From NCBI RefSeq assembly GCF_009928415.1, contig NZ_JAABNN010000017.1:1-35415 (forward strand): a DNA stretch of 35,415 bases, in the 5' to 3' direction. The notes under the pieces were generated by a model, which was not told the origin of the DNA, did no database searches, and saw only the letters and a program-made list of their open reading frames with translations. This document shows, one piece after another, positions 1 to 6,863 of the stretch. Source of the DNA: Bacillus sp. USDA818B3_A. GTDB taxonomy: Bacteria; Bacillota; Bacilli; Bacillales; Cytobacillaceae. Position numbers and translations under genes: made by a program. The first letter of the stretch is position 1; every line of letters begins with the position of its first letter.

Positions 1-97
1 GTATTTTGGAATGTTGACAAGTGGTTTTTTTATTTGTTTAGCCCCTAGAAGCCAAACAAATTAGGTGCCATATCCTACATTTTTATGATGCCATAAA

Positions 98-417
98 CAA
101 TAAAGATGCTGTTCAATCTGCTATTTTTGCGGCAGAAGTAGCGGGAATTGAAGTGGAAGCAGTGGAGGACTATGCGGCTTCTCTTAGGAAATCAAGTGGA
201 GTGTTGAAAGTAAGATTCATTTGCCTTCATCTAATGTTCTGAAATATTATTTAGCCGATGGCTCATGGTTCTGTCTGCGTCCGTCTGGAACTGAGCCTAA
301 GGCAAAATTTACTTTGGGGTTAAAGGAAATTCCGTGGAACAAAGCCAAGAGAAATTAGCTTCTATCCAAAGAGCTGTCATGAATATGGTAAATGATAGAT
401 TAGCTGCTAAGGCATAA
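98..417 (+). pseudogene. Decayed alpha-phosphoglucomutase C-terminus (pgcA-like)
   Basis: Three reading-frame pieces together resemble the end of a Bacillus PgcA-type phosphoglucomutase. The first reads NKDAVQSAIFAAEVA and runs straight into GIEVEAVEDYAASLRK, which in intact enzymes are separated by several dozen residues, so an internal deletion is inferred. A frame change follows, then LPSSNVLKYYLADGSWF and CLRPSGTEPKAKF, the phosphate-binding segment of the last domain. Another one-base loss shifts to VEQSQEKLASIQRAV before the stop at 415-417. The intact enzyme interconverts glucose-1-phosphate and glucose-6-phosphate, but this copy cannot be functional. Bases 1-97 hold nothing I recognise. 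Family assignment is from remembered homologues. Confidence 0.75.
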
Positions 418-451
418 CACCTTTATTCCTTTTTAATAAGAAAACATTACT

Positions 452-510
452 AAACTGCACCCCTGTTCTTTTTGAACAGGGGTGTAGTTTAATTTGCAAA
501 AATAAGGAGG
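452..510 (+). repeat. Hairpin repeat, copy 1
   Basis: A 17-bp stem with one G-T wobble (452-468 with 474-490, core CACCCCTGTTC / GAACAGGGGTG, loop TTTTT) is followed by a T-rich stretch and an AAGGAGG-type site. A clearly related copy lies at 5195-5250 in the same orientation. In both copies the hairpin is followed by TTTGC(A/G)AAA, a purine-rich ribosome-binding-like site and a short ATG reading frame. The hairpin could act as a terminator, but the conserved flank suggests a dispersed repeat or the end of a lost mobile element. Confidence 0.7.
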
Positions 511-527
511 CAGTTTAGGGATTTTTA

Positions 528-656
528 ATGAAACGATTTAATAAAATCCAAATCGACGGAGCCACCTTTAAGTATTACATAAAAGGTAGCTCAAAAAAGA
601 AAGATGATTTAACGGGGAAATATGACATTATTTATGAAACACTAGTGATTTGAAAA
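528..656 (+). CDS. Short reading frame of 42 residues, probably a gene fragment
   Basis: An ATG at 528 follows an AAGGAGG sequence about 17 bases upstream, which is too far for an ideal site. It opens a 42-codon frame beginning MKRFNKIQIDGATFKYYIKG and rich in Lys and Asp. The peptide looks like the head of a longer soluble protein cut off by the stop at 654-656. I do not recognise the family. It sits directly after hairpin repeat copy 1; copy 2 is followed in the same way by an unrelated 22-codon frame at 5262-5330. Treat it as a remnant unless homologues of this length exist. Bases 657-806 hold nothing I recognise. Confidence 0.25.
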
Positions 657-806
657 TAATTATTTCCAAGTTAATCTTTATAAATAAACCCTAAAAGTTT
701 TTCTAATGTATTTCAATAAGAAAAAACAAAGTGACTAGATGATTGTATTTCTCCATATAAAGTCCATGCAACACAAATTGCATGGACTACCTCTCCACTC
801 TTTTTA

Positions 807-2105
807 TTATTGTAAACCTGAAAATTTTTCCTTATTCCTCTCACCGAAACGTATTAGGATTTCTTCGATATCTTTATCAATATCAATTTGCTTAAATGCC
901 TGATTTTCCCCATCTAATATTATCATAGAGACTTCATTTTTGTTATTATCTTTAATTATTAGCATTTGTGATTTTGCATAGCCTATAACAGTCTCTAATA
1001 CATCATATTCGGTATAGACATCTTTACTTTGCCTGATAGAAAATTTCCTTTTCTTACTCACTCCTGGCCCTAGTACGATTAGGTCCTCCCCAAACTCAAG
1101 CACTTTACTATCATTCCCTCTTTTAAGGACTATTTCCCAAACAGTAACAGTTCTATCAGCACTGTTGTGCAATACTAATTCGAGATCTAAATGGTCACTT
1201 AATAAGGTCCTCATTGTAGTAAGTTCAAAGCTTTGTTTATAATTCGTAATTGAAACATCCAACGTTGATTCATTTTTTACCTCTGCCAAACTACTAACCT
1301 CATTCTCACAAACATTTAATACATGATCCCTGAATTCTATATAAGCAGCAGATTCATATTGTTCATTGATATTTAGGATACCACCATGGGTACCAGGCAA
1401 TGGAACACCTTGTGTCCATTTTTTACCAGAAACAAAAGGTATGGCACTATTCTGTGTAACAACCTCGTCTTTAATACCATAACAAAACTTAAAATCTACA
1501 TTCTTAAGTTTATCGCTATCCAAATTTGATTGCCAAAGTCTAATCGTTTCATCCAGAAAATCGTTATTTGGGCTTAATTGTTGTATTTGCTCATGACTCT
1601 GTATTCCTTTAAAAAGTTTATGAAATTCCGCTAATGCAGAACCATTAAAAGGTGTTGCCATGCTAAGATAGCCGAATACTTTTGTTTGGTTTCCGTTTTC
1701 AATCTCCTGAAGTAAATAATGTATTCCTATTAGCCCTCCCATACTGTGACCTACTAAAATAATTTTCTCATATTTCTTAACAGATCTACGATCAAGTTCA
1801 CGTTTTAATTCACGGGCCAGAACACCTATCCCAGTAACCTTATCTTTACTAATACTTATCTCACGTTTACCCAGTTTTAATGTACCAGAAATCCTAAGTA
1901 TCCCACTAATTACGAGGGCGGTATCATAAGTAACAATACCGAGATCTATATTTTCTAGTTCAGGATCGTTCAATATTAATTTTTGCCAATTTCCGTTATC
2001 TTCATTACTCCAAGTTTCGGGGGCACCTAGGCCGTGAATTAAGACAACTAGTACTTTATTATCTTGCTCATTCTCTCTCTTTTTAATGTCCATTTTTAGT
2101 GACAT
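807..2105 (-). CDS. Alpha/beta-fold serine hydrolase (lipase/esterase-like)
   Basis: A 432-residue soluble protein with no signal peptide. Near the N-terminus VLVVLIHGLG gives the HG oxyanion-hole motif. VGHSMGGLIG carries the nucleophile elbow G-x-S-x-G with Ser121, and Asp213 (YGIKDEV) and His240 (PGTHGG) complete a plausible catalytic triad. The first 260 residues form the hydrolase domain, similar in type to PGAP1/DUF676-like lipases. The remaining 170 or so residues (a beta-rich stretch with VTVWEIVLKRG) match nothing I know and may be a binding domain. The ATG at 2105 is chosen because GGAGAG lies 7 bases upstream; an in-frame GTG at 2120 has no such site. The substrate is unknown. It is divergent from the repeat protein at 2974, and both lie between two hairpin repeats. 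Hydrolases of this type occur in metabolism and in defence systems, and the sequence does not decide between them. Confidence 0.8.
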   Translation of the reverse strand: MSLKMDIKKRENEQDNKVLVVLIHGLGAPETWSNEDNGNWQKLILNDPELENIDLGIVTYDTALVISGILRISGTLKLGKREISISKDKVTGIGVLARELKRELDRRSVKKYEKIILVGHSMGGLIGIHYLLQEIENGNQTKVFGYLSMATPFNGSALAEFHKLFKGIQSHEQIQQLSPNNDFLDETIRLWQSNLDSDKLKNVDFKFCYGIKDEVVTQNSAIPFVSGKKWTQGVPLPGTHGGILNINEQYESAAYIEFRDHVLNVCENEVSSLAEVKNESTLDVSITNYKQSFELTTMRTLLSDHLDLELVLHNSADRTVTVWEIVLKRGNDSKVLEFGEDLIVLGPGVSKKRKFSIRQSKDVYTEYDVLETVIGYAKSQMLIIKDNNKNEVSMIILDGENQAFKQIDIDKDIEEILIRFGERNKEKFSGLQ

Positions 2106-2335
2106 AGCTTTTCTCTCCACTCTTATAAAATGTTCAATTAGTTGGTAATAATAAATCCATTAAGTTGATAATATCAAATATTTTGAAAATATAATATCTA
2201 GTTTTTCTTAAAAAATAAGGCATTTTCCGTTCTTTCTTTTATAATTTCAACTAATCTATTAAAATTTAGGTTTGATTACAACCGGCTATTTTTTTACAAT
2301 TAGCTTTTCTTGAGGCCCTTCACTTAATTCGTGTA

Positions 2336-2360
2336 ATTCTTGGGTCAGACCCCCAACTCA
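2336..2360. repeat. Degenerate GGGTCAGACCC palindrome
   Basis: The sequence TGGGTCAGACCCCCA with flanking AATTCT and AACTC matches the perfect copy at 16089-16103, including the flanks (AATTCG and ACTC). I recall similar GGGGGTC/GACCCCC palindromes as dispersed intergenic repeats in Bacillaceae. This copy has lost two bases of the left arm. Confidence 0.6.
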
Positions 2361-2871
2361 TTTATTTACCTTCAAACGTTTATTAAAAGCATCAGAAGTG
2401 ATATTAAGACTGTTTATTATGCAATAACATTACCTTGATTTAACGGAATTACGGGAGGGAACCATTAATAGGTTACAAAATATCAAAAGAATGATGTTTG
2501 GGCTTGCAGGAATAACGGTGTTGTTAAAACGATTACGTTTCAATCCTAAAAGAATTTTAATATAAAATTTTTTACTGTAGATGATACTATAACTCAGGGT
2601 TGATAGGATTCACCAAAATGATGTATGAACCATCCTTATTTGAGGAAAACTGTTGATTCTATTTATTGTTTCCTTAGGAACTAGCTGGGTCCTTAGCCTA
2701 CTTTTATTATGCAATTAGTTGTAAAGGTTAAAGGATGGGTGACCTTATAACCAAGAAGTTGCGTCACCCTTGAAATTACAGGAATATTGATGAAGAATTT
2801 CTTGAAGTTATGAGGAGGTGGAAAAGTCAAATAATGAAGCTTAAAACTAGGTAAAAGGAATTATAAAAATT

Positions 2872-2900
2872 TTGTAAACATATGTAAAAGGTGCGATAAT
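2872..2900 (+). promoter_or_regulatory. Probable sigma-A promoter of the repeat-protein gene
   Basis: TTGTAA (2872-2877) and GATAAT (2895-2900) are 17 bases apart. Transcription would start near 2907, giving a leader of about 67 bases before the ATG at 2974. No operator-like palindrome overlaps it. Confidence 0.5.
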
Positions 2901-2973
2901 ATAGTATGTTTCTATTTTTAAAGCATTTCAAATTTATTTATATATATTGACTCGTTATCTCGGAGGTTCAATC

Positions 2974-4980
2974 ATGGGTTTTTTTAAGTCAATCTTTCCA
3001 ACAGAGCAAAATAAGAGTTCGCAGAATAATATTTTATTAAACAACAGCTCCTATGATAAAAGTGGCTTTAATGAGAAGGGCTATCATAAGAATGGAACAC
3101 TCTTTAATTATGAAGGCTATAATAAAGATGGTTACAATATAGCTGGCTACGATCGAAGTGGCTATAATAGGCAAGGCTATGATAGGCAGGGGAACCATAG
3201 AAATGGTTCCAATAAGTACGGTTTTTATCAAAATAGTACTAATCATTCAAAAGCGGATTATAGCAAAGGCAATAGTACTAAGGTTACAGAAAATAGAAAT
3301 TCAAACAATCAGAATGGTAATAATAGAAGTGGAAGTTACTATGATCATGAGGGCTATAATAAGGATGGTTACAACATAGCTGGCTACGATCGAAGTGGTT
3401 ATAATAAGCAGGGAAACCTTAGAATCAGCTCCAATAACTATAGTCTAAATCCGAATAGTAACAAAAGCAGCAATAGTAGAGTTGTGAAAATTGGAAACGA
3501 AAACAATAGAGATGGAGCTAATAGAACTCACTATGATCTAGAGGGATATAATTCTGATGGCTATAATCGAAATGGTTTTAATAGGCAGGGTTTTGACAGA
3601 CAGGGATATGATAGTGACGGTTTTAATAAAGATGGTTTTAATAAATTTGGTTTTCATGTGACGGGATTGCTTTACGATCGCAATGGTCTTAATAAAAATG
3701 GGTATGATAAAAATGGGTGCGATAAATTTGGTTTCAATCAAAATGGCTATGACAGATTTGGTTATAATCGAAGCGGTTTTGATAGAAAAGGATTAGATAA
3801 GGATGGCTATGATAGAGATGGTTTCAATCAGTTAGGGCTCTCAAGGGATGGTTTTAATAGAAAGGGTTTCAATCAAGAAGGCTACGACAGATTTGGTTAC
3901 GATCAAAATGGCTACGACAGATTTGGTTATAATCGAAGTGGTTTTGATAGAAAAGGATTAGATAAGGATGGTTATGATAGTGACGGCTTTAATCAATTAG
4001 GGCTTTCAAAGGATGGTTTTAATAGAAAGGGTTTCAATCAAGAGGGGATACACAAAAACGGCACTATTTTGGATGATGAAGGTTATGCAATTGACGGTTT
4101 CAATCGTTATGGCCTTGACCGGGAAGGCTATAATCGTGGAGGGTTTAATGAAGAAGGCTATAACCGGGAAGGGTTTAACAAAGAGGGATTTGATCGGAAT
4201 GGGTATAACTCAGAAGGTTTTGATCTAAATGGTTATGACAGAGATGGGTATGATTGTGAAGGGTTTGATATAAACGGATATAATTCAAACGGATATGATC
4301 GAAGTGGATTTGATTCATTTGGTTACAATTGTAAGGGATATGATGCAAATGGATTTGATAAGGAAGGATATGACCATTTAGGCTTTAATGTTGAAGGTTT
4401 GGACCGGGATGGGTTCATGATATCTGGTTTTAATAAAGCAGGTTTTGATCGGAATGGGTTTAACCGAGACGGCTATGATGAAGAAGGATATAATTTACGA
4501 GGTTTTAATAAAGAGGGCTATGACCGACAAGGTTATAATATCGATGGAGACTATAAGCCCTTCGTCCATAGCTATTTACTGAAGAATGAAGTGGTCGCTA
4601 AGAATGAGGCAGTTGTTTATAGTGCTCGTGTGAAGAATATTTTGTGGGAATTGAATGAGGTGGAAAAGCTATTAGGTTATAAGATGTTTGACTCTGCTAC
4701 TCGTGCTTTGAGAACAGGTTCGGAGTTGTATGCAAGGGAATTATGTGAACAAACAGTTATTCGTAGAGGATTTCCAGATCAATACCAACGTCTTCTGTTT
4801 CTAAGAGATCATAATATAATTGATAGTTTTACATATGAGCTATTAAATAAAGCTAGGTTGCTAGGGAATATATCTAGCCATATAGAAAAAAGCGAGAGAA
4901 GGATTGAAGAGGATAGTTTAAAGGAACTTTATTCAAGGATTAAAACAATGGTACATTCTTGGATAAGTGGAATGATTTAG
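2974..4980 (+). CDS. Five-residue-repeat protein with DUF4145/HEPN-like C-terminus
   Basis: A 668-residue protein. The ATG at 2974 is chosen because CGGAGG lies 7 bases upstream; a TTG nine codons earlier has no such site. Residues 1-20 (MGFFKSIFPTEQNKSS) are a short cap. Residues of about 25-524 are an array of G-[YF]-[DN]-x-x pentapeptides, for example GYDRSGYNRQGYDRQ, in which x is mostly Arg, Lys, Asp, Glu, Gln or Ser. Five seven-residue spacer-like units (near 3094, 3331, 3520, 3664 and 4060) divide it into blocks. Residues of about 545-668 form a helical domain whose ending, R628-LLGN-xxx-H636, matches the R-x-x-GN-x-x-x-H pattern of DUF4145, a HEPN-superfamily domain known fused to restriction and antiphage proteins. 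Members may bind or cut RNA, but activity here is unproven. No signal peptide or membrane segment is visible. Function unknown. Confidence 0.8.
   Translation: MGFFKSIFPTEQNKSSQNNILLNNSSYDKSGFNEKGYHKNGTLFNYEGYNKDGYNIAGYDRSGYNRQGYDRQGNHRNGSNKYGFYQNSTNHSKADYSKGNSTKVTENRNSNNQNGNNRSGSYYDHEGYNKDGYNIAGYDRSGYNKQGNLRISSNNYSLNPNSNKSSNSRVVKIGNENNRDGANRTHYDLEGYNSDGYNRNGFNRQGFDRQGYDSDGFNKDGFNKFGFHVTGLLYDRNGLNKNGYDKNGCDKFGFNQNGYDRFGYNRSGFDRKGLDKDGYDRDGFNQLGLSRDGFNRKGFNQEGYDRFGYDQNGYDRFGYNRSGFDRKGLDKDGYDSDGFNQLGLSKDGFNRKGFNQEGIHKNGTILDDEGYAIDGFNRYGLDREGYNRGGFNEEGYNREGFNKEGFDRNGYNSEGFDLNGYDRDGYDCEGFDINGYNSNGYDRSGFDSFGYNCKGYDANGFDKEGYDHLGFNVEGLDRDGFMISGFNKAGFDRNGFNRDGYDEEGYNLRGFNKEGYDRQGYNIDGDYKPFVHSYLLKNEVVAKNEAVVYSARVKNILWELNEVEKLLGYKMFDSATRALRTGSELYARELCEQTVIRRGFPDQYQRLLFLRDHNIIDSFTYELLNKARLLGNISSHIEKSERRIEEDSLKELYSRIKTMVHSWISGMI
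3730..4050 (+). repeat. 165-base tandem duplication inside the repeat gene
   Basis: The stretch beginning about 3730 recurs 165 bases later (key anchor GGCTATGACAGATTTGG at 3745 and GGCTACGACAGATTTGG at 3910). The copies run to about 3885 and 4050. The shift equals 55 residues, or eleven pentapeptides, so frame and register are kept. The few differences are mostly third-base changes, which points to a recent expansion. A second long repeat pairs roughly 3112-3171 with 3346-3405. Confidence 0.85.
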
Positions 4981-5360
4981 CTGTTATATTGAACCCTGTG
5001 GTCCCTTTTTTTATTAGAAATGTTGGTAAAGAATGTGATTGTAGATACGACTCAGAATTGATATTTAACTTCGCTTGTACTGCGATGGTGGCGATAGATT
5101 CTTGTTGCCTTGTAAGATTACGAAAGTTTAAAAGGTGTATTCCTCTCTTTTTATAAGCTCCAATTCCTTAGGGTATAGCCCCTTTATACCACTACTAATT
5201 TGCACCCCTGCTCTTTTGGACAGGGGTGTAGTTTTATTTGCGAAATTACGGAGACTGCTTAATGATCAAAAGGGGCCATTACGATGCTAGTGATCTTTAC
5301 TTTTATCTAGTTTCCATATTTCGAGGATAAAAATACATCGGAGCTAAGCAAAATTACGCA
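4981..5360. other. 380-base intergenic region with hairpin repeat
   Basis: This lies between the ends of two convergent genes. The first 200 bases show nothing convincing. Hairpin repeat copy 2 lies at 5195-5250 and is followed by a 22-codon frame at 5262-5330 (MIKRGHYDASDLYFYLVSIF...) with GGAG about 8 bases before its ATG. That frame looks like the truncated start of a lost gene. A frame across 4959-5156 is not supported. Confidence 0.5.
5195..5250 (+). repeat. Hairpin repeat, copy 2
   Basis: Arms CACCCCTG (5203-5210) and CAGGGGTG (5221-5228) surround a loop of TTTT plus mismatched bases. The right flank GTAGTTTTATTTGCGAAAT matches copy 1 (right flank at 484-503) almost base for base. Same orientation as copy 1, 4.75 kb away. 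Confidence 0.7.
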
Positions 5361-6494
5361 TTATATGGTATTTCCTTCAATCAACTTGTAATCTACCATA
5401 TTTTGTACGGGTACCGTCTCTCCTTGAATTTGTTTGAGAAGTAATTCTACCGCTTTTGTTCCGATTACATCTTCATCTTGTTTGATGTGAGTGAAAATCA
5501 TATCATTGTATAACCAACCGGGATGGTCGAAACAAGCAATGGCGTAATCATCAGGAATTGATTTTCCAAGTGATTTCAATACTTGTGCAAGTACACTTGC
5601 GATTTCATACTCACAAGCAATAAAGGCAGTTACATCAGAATTATCCTGAATGAAATTCCGTAGCTTTATCTGATCCTCAAAAAACTCAGCTGATTTATCA
5701 AAAGTCGGCAAGGTACTGAACATATCTGCAAAGATATAGTTTGGACTAACTGCAACTCCCTTTTGCAAATAAGCGCTTTTAAACCCTTGCATTCGCTCTT
5801 CAATGGAGGAAGTATATTCCTCTGGAGGTGAAACAAAAGCTATATGCTCATGTCCCTTGGCAAACAGAAATTCTGTTAGATTTTGAGCCGCCGAATGATT
5901 ATCCGTATAAACGGCACAAGCCGGGATTCCTTTTAAATATCTGTCGAGTAAGACAAGAGGAAATCCCTCCAACACCAATCGCAACAAGCTTGTTGTGTAA
6001 TGCTGCCCATGGACTGGAAAAATAATGATCCCTTTAACCTGCTGCTGGACCATCGTATTGATGGCTTCTTCCTCCTCTTCCTGGCTTCCATATGTCACCT
6101 TCACTAATAAGTTAAACTTCAATTCCGAGCAGCGTTTCTCAATGACACTTAATAGTTGCCTGCCAAAGCAATCCCTAAAGAATTCGGGAATGATTAATCC
6201 TATTAACTGATTCCTTTCTTGATTTAGATGATCCCTTTGGTCCAAATTAGTCTTTGGACTGATCGATCCAAAATCGGGAAGTATTTCAGATACATAGGAA
6301 CCTCTGCCACGGATACGTTCAATAGCCCCGATTTGCACTAATTTCTCAAGCGCTTTTTTAGAGGTGATTCTACTGACCTGATAGTGGTCGGCCAGTTCTT
6401 TCTCAGTCGGTACCTGATCCCTTGGTTTTAATTGACCAGTCTCAATCTGATTTAATAATGTAAGATAAATTTTTTCATATAATGGAGTTTCCAT
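5361..6494 (-). CDS. GntR-type repressor with LacI-type sugar-sensing domain
   Basis: A 377-residue regulator of the AraR architecture. Residues 1-70 are a GntR winged helix-turn-helix (LYEKIYLTLLNQIETGQLKP, then VPTEKELADHYQVSRITSKK and the wing RIRGRGSYVSE). Residues of about 95-377 are a periplasmic-binding-protein-like effector domain (LIGLIIPEFFRDCFGRQLL, VKGIIIFP, LVLLDRY, HIAFVSPPEE, AIACFDHPGW). It faces the mannoside transport operon, with palindromes between the two genes, so it most likely represses that operon until a mannoside or mannose binds. The effector is inferred from the neighbouring GH38 enzyme. The ATG at 6494 follows GGGGATGAGGTT, a weak but acceptable ribosome site. 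An AraR-like arabinose role is unlikely because no arabinose genes are nearby. Confidence 0.9.
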   Translation of the reverse strand: METPLYEKIYLTLLNQIETGQLKPRDQVPTEKELADHYQVSRITSKKALEKLVQIGAIERIRGRGSYVSEILPDFGSISPKTNLDQRDHLNQERNQLIGLIIPEFFRDCFGRQLLSVIEKRCSELKFNLLVKVTYGSQEEEEEAINTMVQQQVKGIIIFPVHGQHYTTSLLRLVLEGFPLVLLDRYLKGIPACAVYTDNHSAAQNLTEFLFAKGHEHIAFVSPPEEYTSSIEERMQGFKSAYLQKGVAVSPNYIFADMFSTLPTFDKSAEFFEDQIKLRNFIQDNSDVTAFIACEYEIASVLAQVLKSLGKSIPDDYAIACFDHPGWLYNDMIFTHIKQDEDVIGTKAVELLLKQIQGETVPVQNMVDYKLIEGNTI

Positions 6495-6513
6495 AACCTC
6501 ATCCCCAATAATT

Positions 6514-6532
6514 TGATATATTTAATATATCA
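6514..6532. promoter_or_regulatory. Candidate operator near the GntR-type gene
   Basis: A perfect inverted repeat, TGATATAT-TTA-ATATATCA, lies about 20 bases upstream of the regulator ATG, where it would overlap that gene's promoter or start site. It shares the TGATATAT half-site with the palindrome at 6713-6730, which suggests autoregulation. Confidence 0.55.
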
Positions 6533-6712
6533 TATAGTACAAATGGTTACAATTCAGTTCCATATTTTTAATATTAGCCACCTGTTTTTATGAAAAAACA
6601 GACAAATAAGGGACATTGGCATTTACGAGAGTGCAATCTATTTTACAATTTTTAGTGCTTTTTTACTGTTTTTTGCGAATATAAAGAAAAATAAAAATGA
6701 TATATTGACTTG

Positions 6713-6745
6713 TAATTGATATATCAATTAAGCTATTGGTATATT
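6713..6745 (+). promoter_or_regulatory. Promoter and operator of the mannoside operon
   Basis: A perfect 18-bp palindrome TAATTGATATATCAATTA (6713-6730) overlaps a -35 element TTGATA (6716-6721). A -10 element TATATT (6740-6745) follows after 18 bases. A repressor on the palindrome would block the -35 box. Further TGATATAT and GGTATATT half-sites lie on either side. The expected binder is the divergent GntR-type protein. Confidence 0.6.
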
Positions 6746-6817
6746 AAATTAGTTAATTAAGTAAAAGGAGGAGTGAAGTACCGGGCAGAGGTATTATCCT
6801 ATTTTTTAAATCATCTT

Positions 6818-6831
6818 TGTAACCGCTTTCT
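6818..6831 (+). promoter_or_regulatory. Candidate cre site (CcpA)
   Basis: TGTAACCGCTTTCT matches the remembered cre consensus TGWAANCGNTNWCA at 13 of 14 positions. It lies downstream of the proposed start site and 33 bases before the lipoprotein gene, a usual position for CcpA-mediated glucose repression. Confidence 0.6.
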
Positions 6832-6863
6832 ATCGTGAAAATTAGTTTAAAGGGGAGAGAGTT

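Larger units (their letters stand above)
2106..2973. other. 868-base intergenic region between divergent genes
   Basis: Very AT-rich. Recognisable items are a degenerate GGGTC-A-GACCC palindrome at 2336-2360, a short frame near 2475-2567 (core MMFGLAGITVLLKRL) that looks like a gene tail but has no start of its own, and an inverted repeat GGGTGAC / GTCACCC around 2735-2780. The promoter of the repeat protein occupies the right end. Otherwise I see nothing coding; the segment looks like decayed DNA. Confidence 0.5.

Noticed and set aside
3037..3741. Minus-strand frames of 67-69 codons opposite the repeat array, rich in Ile
   Set aside because: They are mirror images of the 15-base coding period of the real gene.
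2974..4550. CRISPR-like regular repeats
   Set aside because: The period is 15 bases and in frame with a protein; there are no spacers and no cas genes.
4959..5156. 65-codon frame after the repeat protein
   Set aside because: It starts inside the previous gene without a ribosome site and has no recognisable content; more likely chance.
6773..6838. 21-codon leader peptide before the first lipoprotein
   Set aside because: The GTG is one base after the AAGGAGG site, too close for initiation, and the cre site runs through it; no attenuator is visible.
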